Shown one piece after another: positions 35,792-46,215 of a stretch of 64,000 nucleotides of DNA; position 1 is the first letter of the stretch, and each line of letters starts with the position of its first letter. Under the pieces are notes generated by a model, which had not been told where the DNA came from, searched no databases, and saw nothing but the letters and a program-made list of their open reading frames with translations. The stretch lies in NCBI RefSeq assembly GCF_009932555.1, contig NZ_BLJO01000004.1:623257-687256 (forward strand), given 5' to 3'. This DNA is from Steroidobacter agaridevorans. Lineage in GTDB: Bacteria; Pseudomonadota; Gammaproteobacteria; Steroidobacterales; Steroidobacteraceae. The position numbers were made by a program, and so were the translations under genes.

Positions 35792-36712
35792 GTGCGTTCG
35801 AGCTTTCTGGCTCTGATGTTGTTGGCCGCGCCCGCGGTCCTCGCGCAAAGCGAGGGCCCGGCGCGGCAAGCGATTGGGGAATGTATCGAGGCGCTCGAGC
35901 CCGATGCCATCGGCCTGGAAGCCATCGAAAAGACTTGCCCGGAGATCCGTGTGGCCCTGGAGCAGCTCGGGCTCACCGATCTGGTTTCCGAAGATCAGCT
36001 CAGCCTGTTGAGCCGCGACGGTTTGCACAGCCTGCACCAGCTCGCGCTTCGCTATGAGCAGGAGCCGGAGCATGCAACGATCGGCAGCGACACGCTTGCG
36101 CCGGTGCTCGAGTCGCTGCGCGAGCCGCCGGTGGCCGAGCAGTCGCTGTCCTGGTACCAGCGATTGGAACGTTGGCTGCGCGAAATCCTCGACAGAAAAC
36201 CATCCAACTCCAGCAACGACTCCTGGCTGAGTCGCTGGCTGAAGGAATATTCGTTACCGGATACCGTGCGCTGGGGCCTGATCTACGGCTCGATGGCCTT
36301 GATGGTCCTGCTTGCGTTGGGAATCGTCATCAACGAGGTGCGGACCGCCGCGCGCGGTCGTCGGCGCAAATCCGCCGCGAAGGCGGCGAATGCAGCGGAT
36401 GTTCCTTTCGATTCGAGGTCCGCTGGAACGGGGCTGGACGCCGGCGGCGAAAGACTGTCCGCGCTGTTGAGACTGTTGATCGCGACGCTCGTCGACACCG
36501 GGCGTTTGCAGGGCGCACAGAGTTTGACTCATCGCGAGCTCGCGAAGCGTGCACGGTTCGACGACTCCACGCAGCGCGAATCTTTCCAGAAGATCGCGCA
36601 GCTCGCCGAGCGTGAAACCTTCAGCGGCAAAGAAGTTGCGAGCGACGACCTGGCGGACGTGCTGCGGGTGGGGCGCACCCTGGATGCGCAGCTGAAGGGA
36701 GCGGCAACGTGA
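35792..36712 (+). CDS. DUF4129 domain membrane protein
   Basis: A 306-residue protein with a signal-like start, a periplasmic-looking region, one helix (about 170-195) and a C-terminal cytosolic region with the DUF4129 look (T-H-R-E-L-A-K-R-A-R-F). GTG 35792 is preferred to TTG 35789, which abuts the preceding stop. It overlaps the DUF4350 gene at GTGA. In many bacteria DUF4129 sits with MoxR and DUF58 genes, as here. Function unknown. Confidence 0.7.
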   Translation: MRSSFLALMLLAAPAVLAQSEGPARQAIGECIEALEPDAIGLEAIEKTCPEIRVALEQLGLTDLVSEDQLSLLSRDGLHSLHQLALRYEQEPEHATIGSDTLAPVLESLREPPVAEQSLSWYQRLERWLREILDRKPSNSSNDSWLSRWLKEYSLPDTVRWGLIYGSMALMVLLALGIVINEVRTAARGRRRKSAAKAANAADVPFDSRSAGTGLDAGGERLSALLRLLIATLVDTGRLQGAQSLTHRELAKRARFDDSTQRESFQKIAQLAERETFSGKEVASDDLADVLRVGRTLDAQLKGAAT

Positions 36713-38016
36713 AGGAGCGCCTGCTCACATTGGCGCTCGCCATCGGTGCGTTCGTTGCGTTCTATGCGGTGATGGGGCCGAAGCCCGAACCGCCGCAACC
36801 GCAGGCGACGCGTCCGATCAGCACCGAAGGCGGCCCGAACGGTTATCTCGGCATGGTGCGCTGGCTGGAGTCGGAGCGCGTGCCGGTGCTGTCGTTGCGC
36901 GAACGGTTCCCAAAGTTGAGCGACGTGCCCGGTCTCGAATCTCACACCGGCAATCTGTTGATCTCGGCCGCGCCGTATTTGTACCCGGTGCGCGATTCCG
37001 AAATCCTGCCGCTGCATTCCTGGGTGCAGCGGGGCAATACCTTGCTGATCGTCGCGGGGTTGTCCGATACACCGGACTGGTCCATGGAGCCGGGCGGCGA
37101 CGCGCCGTTCATCGAGCGTCTGCAAGAGATCACGCGGATGAGTTTCGAGCAGCATGCCGACGATGCGGAAGAAGAAGGCGAGGAGGACGCCGAAAAGGAA
37201 GACGCCGCAGAACCGACGGAGGCGGAATTGGTCGCCGTGCAGACCAAGCTGCCAGAGCCGCTGCATTTCGAGATGCGACCGGCCGGCACGCATCCGCTGC
37301 TCGAGGGCGTGAACAAGGTGAGCGCGACGTCGGAGTATCTGACTTCGAAGTGGGATGCCTGGACCAAGGGCATGGGCGTCCTGGAGCTGGCGCACGATCC
37401 AGAGTCGGGCGCACCGGTGCTGTGGCTGTTGCCGGAGGGCAATGGGCAGATCATCGTCAGTGCCTACGGCAGCATTTTTGGCAACAAACTGCTCGGCGAA
37501 GACGATAACGCCCGCTTGTTGGCCAACATCGTGCGCTGGTCCTTGCGTGGCAACGGCAAGGTGATCATCGACGACGCGCATCAGGGGCTGGTGGCGTTCT
37601 ACGATCCCGATGCGTTCTTCGGCGACTCGCGGCTGCACGCCACTTTGTGGTGGTTGTTGGCCCTGTGGTTGGTGTTCGTCCTCGGCTCGCAGCGGCTGCG
37701 TCCGTCGCAGTCCAGCTGGAATCCGGTGGACATCACCGGCTTCGTGCGCGCGACGGGTGGATTCATGGCGCGCGTGATGCGGCCCGCGACCGTCGGTCAA
37801 CAAATGATCGCGAATTTCTTCAACGACGCGCGCAAGCGCCACGGCCTGCCGGCGGACGGATCGCCGATGTGGGAATGGTTGAGCGCGCAGACCGTCGTGT
37901 CCGAGCAGGATGTCGAGCGCCTGCAAGCGCTGCACGCCAAGGTACAACGAGGTCATCGCGTCAACTTGTCTCAGCTTCACAACCTGCTGATACGATTGCG
38001 CGCGGCTTTGAATTAG
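36709..38016 (+). CDS. DUF4350 domain protein
   Basis: A 435-residue protein with an N-terminal helix (about 5-22), a periplasmic domain of DUF4350 type (N-G-Y-L-G-M-V-R-W-L-E-S-E-R-V-P-V) interrupted by an acidic patch E-E-E-G-E-E-D-A-E-K-E-D, and a helix near 305-320. GTG 36709 overlaps the DUF4129 stop. These genes form a conserved membrane module with MoxR/DUF58; role unknown. Confidence 0.75.
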   Translation: MKERLLTLALAIGAFVAFYAVMGPKPEPPQPQATRPISTEGGPNGYLGMVRWLESERVPVLSLRERFPKLSDVPGLESHTGNLLISAAPYLYPVRDSEILPLHSWVQRGNTLLIVAGLSDTPDWSMEPGGDAPFIERLQEITRMSFEQHADDAEEEGEEDAEKEDAAEPTEAELVAVQTKLPEPLHFEMRPAGTHPLLEGVNKVSATSEYLTSKWDAWTKGMGVLELAHDPESGAPVLWLLPEGNGQIIVSAYGSIFGNKLLGEDDNARLLANIVRWSLRGNGKVIIDDAHQGLVAFYDPDAFFGDSRLHATLWWLLALWLVFVLGSQRLRPSQSSWNPVDITGFVRATGGFMARVMRPATVGQQMIANFFNDARKRHGLPADGSPMWEWLSAQTVVSEQDVERLQALHAKVQRGHRVNLSQLHNLLIRLRAALN

Positions 38017-38041
38017 TCGCTTACCCCGGGAAAGGAAATTA

Positions 38042-38983
38042 ATGAACGCGCTGGTCGCTTTCGAAGAACGTTTGCAACAGGAGTTGGGCTCGGTGGTGCT
38101 CGGCTTGCAGCCTGTGATCCGCGCGCTGGCGATTGCGGTCGTCGCTCGGGGGCACGTGCTGCTGCAGGGTGCGCCTGGCCTGGGCAAAACATTGCTCAGC
38201 AAGTCGCTGGCGGCGTCGCTGCGTGGTGTGTTCAAGCGAGTGCAGGGCACGTCGGATCTGATGCCCGCCGATATCACCGGGGTCCATGCCTACGACGCCG
38301 AAAAGCGCCAGTTCGTGTTTCGCCCTGGGCCGGTGTTCGCCGATGTGCTGCTGGTCGACGAGATCAATCGCGCCGGGCCCAAGACTCAGTCGGCGTTGCT
38401 CGAGGCGATGGAAGAGCGCCAGGTCACGGTCGACCGTCAGAACTACGAGCTGCCGGAAAACTTTCTGGTCGTGGCGACCCAGAACCCGCGCGAGTTCGAG
38501 GGCACATTCCCATTGCCGGAGTCGCAGCTCGATCGTTTCATGCTGCGTGTGGAGCTCTCTTATCCGACGCGCGAAGACGAGTTGGCCATCGTCGCCCGCT
38601 ACGGCAATACGGACGCGCATGCGCGAGGCGAGCAGAAAGAACAGTTGCCGCCGCTCGATCTGGTCGCGGTTCGCCAAGCCGTCGAGCAAGTTCATATCGC
38701 GCCCGAACTGTCGGGGTATGTGATCGATCTGGCGGCGGCCTCACGCTCGCACGCTCACGTCAGTCTTGGTCTTTCCACGCGTGGCGTGCTGGCACTCGTG
38801 CGTGCGGCGCGAATTGCCGCCGGCATGCGTGGCGGCGACTTCGTTACGCCGGACGATGTGAAACAAGTGGCGCCGCTGGTGATTCCGCACCGTTTGATGC
38901 TTGCGCCCGAAGCGCTGCTCGAAGGCGTGACCGAGCAGACGATCACGCAGCAACTGCTCGATCGTACGCCGGTGCCTCGCTGA
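38042..38983 (+). CDS. MoxR-family AAA+ ATPase
   Basis: A 313-residue AAA+ ATPase: Walker A G-A-P-G-L-G-K-T (44-51), Walker B V-L-L-V-D-E-I-N-R-A, and sensor-like Q-N-P. MoxR ATPases act as chaperones that insert cofactors or assemble partners, usually with the vWA/DUF58 protein encoded next door. It starts 25 bases after DUF4350 and ends 3 bases before the DUF58 start. Confidence 0.9.
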   Translation: MNALVAFEERLQQELGSVVLGLQPVIRALAIAVVARGHVLLQGAPGLGKTLLSKSLAASLRGVFKRVQGTSDLMPADITGVHAYDAEKRQFVFRPGPVFADVLLVDEINRAGPKTQSALLEAMEERQVTVDRQNYELPENFLVVATQNPREFEGTFPLPESQLDRFMLRVELSYPTREDELAIVARYGNTDAHARGEQKEQLPPLDLVAVRQAVEQVHIAPELSGYVIDLAAASRSHAHVSLGLSTRGVLALVRAARIAAGMRGGDFVTPDDVKQVAPLVIPHRLMLAPEALLEGVTEQTITQQLLDRTPVPR

Positions 38984-38986
38984 GCC

Positions 38987-40285
38987 ATGCATCTTCGTAT
39001 CAACGGCTTCGTGTTCGCGGTGCTCACCGTGCTCGTGGCCATTCTCGGCGCGTGGAGCGGAGAGGCTGACCTGCAGCGCCTGTGGCTGTTGCCGCTCGCA
39101 CTGTTGCTGCTCGGCCTCGCGTACGAAGGCATGACGGTGACGCGCGCGCGAACAAACGTCGCGATCGACGCGTCCGCGCAGGGAATATTGGGTCGCCCGA
39201 TGTCGCTGCAGCTTTTGTTTCGACACGCGCTCGGACGCGATGTCGAGCTTCAAGTTGCGCCGGCCGCGCCTGAAGCGGTCGAGATCGACAATGAGATTCG
39301 CATGCTGAAGGTGCCGGCGGGTGAGGCGGCGGCCATCGAGTTGGGTGCAACGCCTCGCAGGCTTGGGCAACACCAGTGGCCAAGCATGCAAGTGCGCGTT
39401 GGCGGGCCTCTGGGATTGGCGTGGTGGTCGCGTCGCTTCGATGCGAATTACTCGTTCAAGGTCATGCCGGAGTTGCTACGTGACAGCGCGGGGCGCATCA
39501 GCGCCGTGGGTGGCGGCATGCGCGCCCACTTCAATCAAGGCGCGGGCGCGGAAATTCTGCAGCTTCGCGAGTATCGTGAGGGCGATCCGCAGAACGCCAT
39601 CGATTGGAAGGCGACTGCGCGGCGGGGCCGATTGATCAGCCGGGACTACACCGAAGATCAACACCTCGACATCGTCATCGCCATCGATGCTGGACGCACC
39701 AGCGCGTTGCGCGCCGGCGATCTGGATCGGCTCGGTCACTACATCAATCTTGCTGCCCGCTTTGCCGAGCATGCGGTCGCGCAGGACGATCGGGTCGGCG
39801 TCATGTTATTCGCCGATCAGCCGCTCGCGACACTTGCACCCGGCCGCGGCATCGGCAGTGTGCTTCGCATTCGCCAGATGCTGGCGGCGGCGACGCCGAA
39901 GCTGGCCGAGTCGAATCCATTGAACGCAGCGCTGCGCATCCGCACGCTGGTGCGACATCGCAGTCTGATCGTGATGCTGACCGATGTGGACGACGCGACC
40001 GTAGCCGGGCAGCTCGCATCGGCGGCGCGTTTGTTGCTACCGAAACATTTGCCGCTGATCGCGGGGATCTCCAGTCCGGAAGCGGAGGCGATGCGCGATG
40101 CACCGGCGCATTCCTGGCTCGATCCCTATCGGGCGCTGGCGGCTCAGGAATACCTCTCGCGACTGGAGCGCAACGTGCGGGCGTTACGTGCTTTGGGTGC
40201 GCCGGCGTTGGTAACGCGTCCCGAGCATATGGAGCGCGCCGTGTTCGATGCCTACGCTGAGTTCAGAAATCGGCGGCGGGTTTGA
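38987..40285 (+). CDS. DUF58/vWA-type protein, MoxR partner
   Basis: A 432-residue protein with two N-terminal helices and the DUF58 signature Y-R-E-G-D-P-Q-N-A-I-D-W-K-A-T-A-R-R. A vWA-like fold follows (I-V-I-A-I-D-A-G-R-T-S-A). It ends 23 bases inside the convergent SpoIIM gene. Part of the MoxR module; likely the metal-binding partner of the ATPase (inference). Confidence 0.85.
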   Translation: MHLRINGFVFAVLTVLVAILGAWSGEADLQRLWLLPLALLLLGLAYEGMTVTRARTNVAIDASAQGILGRPMSLQLLFRHALGRDVELQVAPAAPEAVEIDNEIRMLKVPAGEAAAIELGATPRRLGQHQWPSMQVRVGGPLGLAWWSRRFDANYSFKVMPELLRDSAGRISAVGGGMRAHFNQGAGAEILQLREYREGDPQNAIDWKATARRGRLISRDYTEDQHLDIVIAIDAGRTSALRAGDLDRLGHYINLAARFAEHAVAQDDRVGVMLFADQPLATLAPGRGIGSVLRIRQMLAAATPKLAESNPLNAALRIRTLVRHRSLIVMLTDVDDATVAGQLASAARLLLPKHLPLIAGISSPEAEAMRDAPAHSWLDPYRALAAQEYLSRLERNVRALRALGAPALVTRPEHMERAVFDAYAEFRNRRRV

Positions 40286-41255
40286 CCCGCTTGCGGCCGA
40301 ACAAAGCGCCGGTCAGTGCGCCGATCATCACCATTCCATAACCCAAGCCGACGATGACACGGCTGATCATCGGGAAGTTCGGATCGGGCGACAGATAGCC
40401 CTCGATGAATCCGCAGCCCACCAACAGCAAGGCGCATAGCACGAGCAGACGCGAAGCTTTGGTCGCGGCGTGCTGGAACGATTCACGCCGGGTCGCATGC
40501 GTCGGGCGGATCACCGCTTCGCCGAGCATCGTGCCAGCCGCTCCGGCAAGACAAATCACCGACAGCTCGACGACGCCGTGCGCGGTGACGAACTTCAGCA
40601 GTTCGCCGGCCATGCCATGCTGATGGGTGAAAGCGAAGATCGCGCCGAGCATCAGGCCGTTGGTGGCGATGATATAGAACGTGCCGAGCCCGAACAGGAT
40701 GCCGAGGCAGAACGCCATCAGGCTCACGGCGATGTTGTTCGACAGGATGCCGATCGACAGCATGGAAGAGGGCGTGACATTCAGCAGGCCCTCGGTCCAC
40801 AGCCGGCCGCCCTCCACGCCGTTGATCATTTCTTCGCTGGCCAGCAGCGAGATCAACTCGGGATGCTCTGAGATCAGCCACCAGCCGGCGCCCGCGCTGA
40901 GCACGAACAACAATGTCACCCAGACGATTGCAGGACGCAGCTCGCGCACGACCGCGGGGATCTCTTCCCGGAACAAACTGAGCAGGCGCGCCCGCCAATC
41001 GTGCGGTTTACGATAGATGATGGAATGAAGCTTCGCGTAGCTGTGTTCGAGCGCCTTCGTGACACGGCTTCCCGGCAGGATGCGACGCGCGATCGACAGG
41101 TCTCGTCCGAGCGCGCGATACAAGTCGATGGCCTGCAACGCTTCGGCGGCGGAGTGGTTGCGGCTTTTCTCGAGCGCTTCCAGCTGAGGCGAAAGTTGAC
41201 GCCACGTCTCGACCCGGGACGCCAGCCACGCCTGCATGCCGGCTTCGGCGGTCAT
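40263..41255 (-). CDS. SpoIIM-family membrane protein
   Basis: A 330-residue protein with four to six membrane helices (about 108-125, 165-205, 215-240, 275-315) and a cytosolic N-terminal helical region. It resembles stage II sporulation protein M-like proteins of non-sporulating bacteria, typically beside RDD and MoxR genes. It overlaps the RDD gene (ATGA, 41252-41255) and the DUF58 end by 23 bases. Role unknown. Confidence 0.78.
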   Translation of the reverse strand: MTAEAGMQAWLASRVETWRQLSPQLEALEKSRNHSAAEALQAIDLYRALGRDLSIARRILPGSRVTKALEHSYAKLHSIIYRKPHDWRARLLSLFREEIPAVVRELRPAIVWVTLLFVLSAGAGWWLISEHPELISLLASEEMINGVEGGRLWTEGLLNVTPSSMLSIGILSNNIAVSLMAFCLGILFGLGTFYIIATNGLMLGAIFAFTHQHGMAGELLKFVTAHGVVELSVICLAGAAGTMLGEAVIRPTHATRRESFQHAATKASRLLVLCALLLVGCGFIEGYLSPDPNFPMISRVIVGLGYGMVMIGALTGALFGRKRVKPAADF

Positions 41256-41977
41256 TCGATCAACGCCTGCAGGCGGGCTTTGAGCCCGAGGGTGGTCATC
41301 CGCGCCAGCTGTTCGGGCGAGATGGATTTGTCGGTTTGTGCGAGCAGCGAACGTCCGATCTCACCTCGCGTCTTCTCGTCGAGCGCCGTCCACCGTTCCA
41401 GCAATTCGTGGATCAGGTCCGCAGCGCGCGGATCGAGCGAGCGATTCGCGGGTGTGAGGCGCGCAAAAGAGGTGTCGTGTTCCTTGCTGTCGAGGATCAG
41501 CAACGTGCCCGCAGCGATATCGCCGAAGCGAACGTGCTGTTCGGTGAACATCGCCGTCGCCAGCCCGACCAGATAAGCGAACGGCAGCGAATCGATCAGG
41601 CGAAACACATTCCGGATCAGCAGCGCTCCGATGCCAGGAATGTCGCCGGTGCGCGTGACGATGCGAACGCCCGCCATGCGCTTGCCCGGCGTACTGCCGC
41701 GCATGAGGATTTCGAGGATGGGGTGATAGAACAGATAAATGCCCGCTGTCGGCAGCAGCACCCACAGGAAATAGCCCGGGCTCAAGTCGCCGTCATCCGC
41801 CAGGAAGTTCAGCTGGCCGATGCTCATCAAGGTGCCCACCGCCCACCACGAGAACGCCAGGATCAGGCGGATGTGCCAGTCGATCACGAACGCGAAGCTG
41901 CGGCTGCCGACGCCGGCGATGCGCAGCTCGACATCGACGCCGGTAATGCTCTGCAGGGTGACCTGAGGCGCGGCCAT
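41252..41977 (-). CDS. RDD-family membrane protein
   Basis: A 241-residue protein with an RDD domain: R-S-F-A-F-V-I-D-W-H-I, two or three helices, and S-T-P-G-K-R-M-A-G-V-R-I-V. The C-terminal third (about 170-241) is soluble. It sits between prfA and the SpoIIM gene on the same strand, so prfA-RDD-SpoIIM may be one transcript. RDD proteins have been linked to ion or solute movement. Confidence 0.82.
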   Translation of the reverse strand: MAAPQVTLQSITGVDVELRIAGVGSRSFAFVIDWHIRLILAFSWWAVGTLMSIGQLNFLADDGDLSPGYFLWVLLPTAGIYLFYHPILEILMRGSTPGKRMAGVRIVTRTGDIPGIGALLIRNVFRLIDSLPFAYLVGLATAMFTEQHVRFGDIAAGTLLILDSKEHDTSFARLTPANRSLDPRAADLIHELLERWTALDEKTRGEIGRSLLAQTDKSISPEQLARMTTLGLKARLQALIE

Positions 41978-41994
41978 GAGGGTTTCTTGCTCCG

Positions 41995-43077
41995 TTACTC
42001 CACGATGCGGGCCAGCTGCTCGGCCTGATATTCCTGCTGCAAAGGCTGGATCAATCCGTTCAGATCGCCATTGATCACGTCGGCCAGCTTGTACAGCGTC
42101 AGGTTGATGCGATGGTCGGTCACACGGCCTTGGGGAAAGTTATAAGTCCGGATGCGCTCGGAACGATCGCCCGAACCGACCTGCAGCTTGCGTGAGCTGG
42201 CCTCGGCCTGGTCGCGCTTTTCCTGCTCGGCGGCCTTGAGCTTGGCCTTGAGCAGGGACAGGGCGCGCGAGCGGTTCTTGTGCTGCGAGCGTTCATCCTG
42301 ACATTCCACCACGATGCCCGTGGGCAGATGCGTGACGCGAATCGCGGAGTCGGTTTTGTTGACGTGCTGACCGCCCGCGCCCGAGGCGCGGAAGGTATCG
42401 ATGCGCAGGTCGGCCGGGTTGAGCTCGATGGGCTCGATATCGTCCAGCTCCGGCAGGATGGCGACCGTGACTGCCGACGTATGAATGCGACCTTGCGCTT
42501 CGGTGGCGGGCACGCGCTGCACGCGATGGGTGCCCGATTCGAATTTCAGATGCGAGAACGCGCCGCGCCCGACGACGCGGCTGATGACTTCTTTATAACC
42601 GCCGTGTTCGCCGGGGCTTTCCGACAGCACTTCGACGTTCCAGCCGTGCTGGCTGGCGTAACGCGAATACATGCGGAACAAGTCGCCGGCGAAGATCGCC
42701 GCCTCGTCGCCGCCGGTGCCGGCGCGCACTTCGAGATAAATGTTGCTTTCGTCGCGCTGGTCTTTCGGGATGAGCTCTTTCGCAAGCTCTGCCTCTTCGA
42801 CTTCGATGCGCGCGGAGAGGCTGGCGAGCTCTTCCTGGCCGAGCTCGCGCATTTCCGGATCTTCGCCTTCGGCCATCTCGCGCGCCGAGACGCGTTCGGC
42901 GAGCGTGCCGAGATAGGCTTTGTAGCGCGCGACCACCGGGTCGAGCTTGGAATATTCCACGGAGAGGTCGCGAAACTTGTTGTTGTCGCCGATCACCGCG
43001 GGGTCGGCGAGCAGGCCGCTCACTTCCTCGTGGCGATCGGCCAGCTTTTCCAGCTTGATGCGTATCGAATCTTTCAT
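41995..43077 (-). CDS. prfA: Peptide chain release factor 1
   Basis: A 360-residue RF1 of normal length. The GGQ loop is [13 protein letters not shown]. It terminates translation at UAA/UAG. ATG 43077 overlaps the hemA stop (TGATG). The hemA-prfA order is the usual one in gammaproteobacteria, here without prmC behind it. Confidence 0.97.
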   Translation of the reverse strand: MKDSIRIKLEKLADRHEEVSGLLADPAVIGDNNKFRDLSVEYSKLDPVVARYKAYLGTLAERVSAREMAEGEDPEMRELGQEELASLSARIEVEEAELAKELIPKDQRDESNIYLEVRAGTGGDEAAIFAGDLFRMYSRYASQHGWNVEVLSESPGEHGGYKEVISRVVGRGAFSHLKFESGTHRVQRVPATEAQGRIHTSAVTVAILPELDDIEPIELNPADLRIDTFRASGAGGQHVNKTDSAIRVTHLPTGIVVECQDERSQHKNRSRALSLLKAKLKAAEQEKRDQAEASSRKLQVGSGDRSERIRTYNFPQGRVTDHRINLTLYKLADVINGDLNGLIQPLQQEYQAEQLARIVE

Positions 43078-44396
43078 CACGTTTGATCGGGAGCGTCGGC
43101 GGCAAACAAAATGCGCGCGGCCTCCAGTAATTCCACTTCGCCCTGTTCGGCGGCTTCGCGCAGGCGCTGGCTCGGGCCGTGCAACAGCCGGTTGGTCAGG
43201 GTCGAGGACAGGAAGTCCACGACGTCCTTCGGATCGCGCCCGGCCGCCAGCATACGCCGCGCCTGAGCGGCGGTCTGCGAGCGCACCTCTTCGGCGTCCT
43301 GGCGCAACTGCCGGATCATCGGCACCGCATCCAGCGTCTTCAGTTGCTGCTCGAACAGCGACACTTCGGTCGCCAGCATTTCGCTCGCATCGCGCGCGGC
43401 TTCGCGTCGCGAGGCCAGGTTCTCGTTCACCACGTTTTGCAAGTCGTCGATGGTGAACAGATACACGTCTTCGATCTTCGACACTTCCGCTTCGATATCG
43501 CGCGGCACGGCGATGTCGACCATGAAGATCGGCTTGCGCTTGCGGGCACGAACCGCGGCCTGGACCGCGTCGTAGGTGATCACGGGCGTCGGGCTGGCGG
43601 TCGACGTGATCACGATGTCGGCCTCGGGCAAATGAGCCGCGATGTCGTCGATGCCGATCGCGAAGCCTTTGAACTCGGCGGCGAGCTCCTGCGCCCGCCC
43701 GATGCTGCGATTCGCGACGATCATGCGGCCCAGGCCATTCGCGTGCAGATGACGCGCGGCCAGTGCAATCGTCTCGCCGGCGCCGACCAGCAACGCCGTG
43801 TGGCCGGCAAACTTTTCGAACACCGTGCGCGCCAGCGACACGGCGGCATACGCCACCGACACGGCATTGGCGCCGATCCGAGTCTGCGTGCGCACCCGCT
43901 TGGCGACCGAGAAGGCCGTCTGCATCACCCGGTTCAGGTACGGGCCGGTGACTTTCTGCTCGTGGGCGGCCCGATACGCATCCTTGAGCTGGCCCAGGAT
44001 CTGCGGCTCGCCGATCACCAGGGAATCCAGGCCGCAGGCGACCGCGAACAAGTGCTGGACCGCGGCCGAGCCATGCAGGCGATACAGGGTCTGATTGAGG
44101 TCCAGCCGATGCGCGGCCAGGTCGTGCCAGTGGGCGAGCCAATCGGACAGGGGCAGCGATGGATCCGGGAGCAGGGCCGGCTCGTTAATGACACCGTCGG
44201 GGGATTCTCCGCCGGCGTCCGCGAAACAATAGAGCTCGGTGCGGTTACAGGTGGAAACGATCAACGCTTCGCGCACCCCCGGCTGGCCCGCCAATTCCCG
44301 CAAGGCCGCGGGCAGCTCCTCACCCGCAAAGACCATCTTTTCGCGGATTTCGACGGGCGCGGTGCGGTGATTGATTCCTATGACGACGAGTGGCAT
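43077..44396 (-). CDS. hemA: Glutamyl-tRNA reductase
   Basis: A 439-residue enzyme. Catalytic Cys50 is in S-T-C-N-R-T-E-L-Y; the NADPH motif reads L-L-V-G-A-G-E-T-I; the dimerisation domain is C-terminal. It makes glutamate-1-semialdehyde from glutamyl-tRNA in haem synthesis. It diverges from the TPR lipoprotein gene; the 116 bases between hold both promoters. Confidence 0.97.
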   Translation of the reverse strand: MPLVVIGINHRTAPVEIREKMVFAGEELPAALRELAGQPGVREALIVSTCNRTELYCFADAGGESPDGVINEPALLPDPSLPLSDWLAHWHDLAAHRLDLNQTLYRLHGSAAVQHLFAVACGLDSLVIGEPQILGQLKDAYRAAHEQKVTGPYLNRVMQTAFSVAKRVRTQTRIGANAVSVAYAAVSLARTVFEKFAGHTALLVGAGETIALAARHLHANGLGRMIVANRSIGRAQELAAEFKGFAIGIDDIAAHLPEADIVITSTASPTPVITYDAVQAAVRARKRKPIFMVDIAVPRDIEAEVSKIEDVYLFTIDDLQNVVNENLASRREAARDASEMLATEVSLFEQQLKTLDAVPMIRQLRQDAEEVRSQTAAQARRMLAAGRDPKDVVDFLSSTLTNRLLHGPSQRLREAAEQGEVELLEAARILFAADAPDQT

Positions 44397-44512
44397 GCCG
44401 GCTGCAGTCGCAACGGTGGCGGATTGTCGGGGAAGGGCTCACCAATGACAAGCGAGTCCGCAGGTTCCGCCGACCAAGCGGTGTCGATCCAAGCTGATAT
44501 AGTTAATTGACA

Positions 44513-46204
44513 ATGAGCCCACTTCCTCGTCCATTCCGCTATTTCCCGCGTATTGCGGCGTTATTGCTGGCCTCCGTCCTGGCGGGTTGTAGCGCGCCGG
44601 GAGGCAAGCGCGAGCCGGCCGCCGAGAATTTGCCGGCGGATCCCAATGCCCTGGTATTGGGCGCCGAAATGGCCTTGCAACGGGGGCAATACCTGGAAGC
44701 GTCCAAGGCCTATCTGCGCGCCGCCCAGGCGTCCAACGACGAGGAGCTGGCCGAGCAGGCCACCCGGGTCGCCCATGAGCATCGCCAATGGACGGTCGTG
44801 CAGGCGGCCGCCGAGCGCTGGCTCGAGCTGAACCATACCAACGAGGAAGCCCGGCGCTTCGCCGCCTTCGCCGCGCTTCATCTATATAGGATCAATACCG
44901 CCACCGAGCACCTGGGCATCCTGCTCGACTCGGCATTCATCAATCCGCAGGCCGGTTTCCTGGCGCTGCTGCCGCAGCTCGCGGACGAGGGCACGCCCAG
45001 CGGGGCCACCGCCGTGCTCCGCCAGCTGGTCGTGAAGTACCCCGATGTGACAGAAGCGCACTACGCGCTGGCGCAGGCTGCGTCCCAGTCCGACAACCTC
45101 GGGTTGGCGATGGAGCATGCCCGTAAGGCGCGCGAGCTGGGGCCGTATTGGTCGCCCGCTGGCTTGCTGCTGGCTCGCATGCAAATGCTGACCGGCGACG
45201 CCGAGGGTGCGCTGGTCACCGCCAAGCAAGTCATCGATCAGGACAATCAGGATTCCAACCGGCTCGAATATGCGCTGATGCTGATGCAGGCAGGCAAGGA
45301 AGAGCAGGGGCGCAAGGAATTGGCGGCGCTCGCCAACAGCGAGTCCACTGGGACTGTCGTGGAGCGCGCGCTGGCCGACATCGACTTCCAGCTCGGCAAT
45401 CGCGACTCCGCCGCGCAACGCTTCAGCAACCTGGTGTCCAATGGCCGGTTCGTTTACGAGTCGCTGTTCTATCTCGGCGCGATCGCCGAAGGCCGCGAGG
45501 CTTGGGATGACGCCTCGCAGATCTACGGCCGCGTCACCGGCGGCGAATTCGCAATGGCTGCGCAGACGCGCCTGGCCCGCATCAAGGCGAAGAACGAGGG
45601 CCTCGAGGCCGGGCTCAAGCATCTCGAAGAGTTCGGCGCCACTCGGCCTCAATACCGGATCGAGACCATCACTGCCCGCGCTTCCTTGATGAGCTCGAAT
45701 GGCGACACCGCCGGCGCGCTCGCGCTGCTGGACTCGGCGTTGAAGGCGTATCCCGATGCGGTGGAACTGCGCTTCGCGCGCATTTTCCAGCTCGAATCGG
45801 CGGACAAGGTCGATGAGGCGATTACCGATCTGCGCCGGCTCGTGGCCGATCGACCGAACGATCCCTCGGCGACCAATGCGCTCGGCTACACGCTGGTCGA
45901 TCGCACTCGTCATCACAAAGAAGGCCTCGACCTGATCGAACAGGCGCTCACCGAAACGCCGGACAGCGGCGCGGTGCTCGATAGCATGGGCTGGGCGCTG
46001 CACCGAGTCGGCCGTTCTCAGGATGCGCTCGGGTATCTGGAGCACGCCAAGCGCCGGATCAACGATCCCGAAGTGGATCTGCATCTCGGCGAAGTGCTGA
46101 TCGCCCTGGATCGCAAGGACGACGCCCGCGATGTCTGGAAGCGGGCCAGCGAGCGCTACCCGGAAAACAACGAGATCAAGCAGCGGCTGCAGAAGCTGAA
46201 TTGA
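44513..46204 (+). CDS. TPR-repeat outer membrane lipoprotein
   Basis: A 563-residue protein with a lipoprotein signal: L-A-S-V-L-A-G-C with Cys26. The rest is helical TPR-type repeats (about 50-560; N-A-L-G-Y-T-L-V-D-R near the end). ATG 44513 is chosen; TTG 44507 is possible. A TATAGT box lies 20 bases upstream. It is followed immediately by lolB with overlapping stop and start. Confidence 0.85.
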   Translation: MSPLPRPFRYFPRIAALLLASVLAGCSAPGGKREPAAENLPADPNALVLGAEMALQRGQYLEASKAYLRAAQASNDEELAEQATRVAHEHRQWTVVQAAAERWLELNHTNEEARRFAAFAALHLYRINTATEHLGILLDSAFINPQAGFLALLPQLADEGTPSGATAVLRQLVVKYPDVTEAHYALAQAASQSDNLGLAMEHARKARELGPYWSPAGLLLARMQMLTGDAEGALVTAKQVIDQDNQDSNRLEYALMLMQAGKEEQGRKELAALANSESTGTVVERALADIDFQLGNRDSAAQRFSNLVSNGRFVYESLFYLGAIAEGREAWDDASQIYGRVTGGEFAMAAQTRLARIKAKNEGLEAGLKHLEEFGATRPQYRIETITARASLMSSNGDTAGALALLDSALKAYPDAVELRFARIFQLESADKVDEAITDLRRLVADRPNDPSATNALGYTLVDRTRHHKEGLDLIEQALTETPDSGAVLDSMGWALHRVGRSQDALGYLEHAKRRINDPEVDLHLGEVLIALDRKDDARDVWKRASERYPENNEIKQRLQKLN

Positions 46205-46215
46205 CCGTGGGCACG

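Noticed and set aside
36529..38277. A 582-codon minus-strand frame opposite DUF4350/MoxR
   Set aside because: No recognisable domain; plus-strand genes show coupled starts and Walker motifs.
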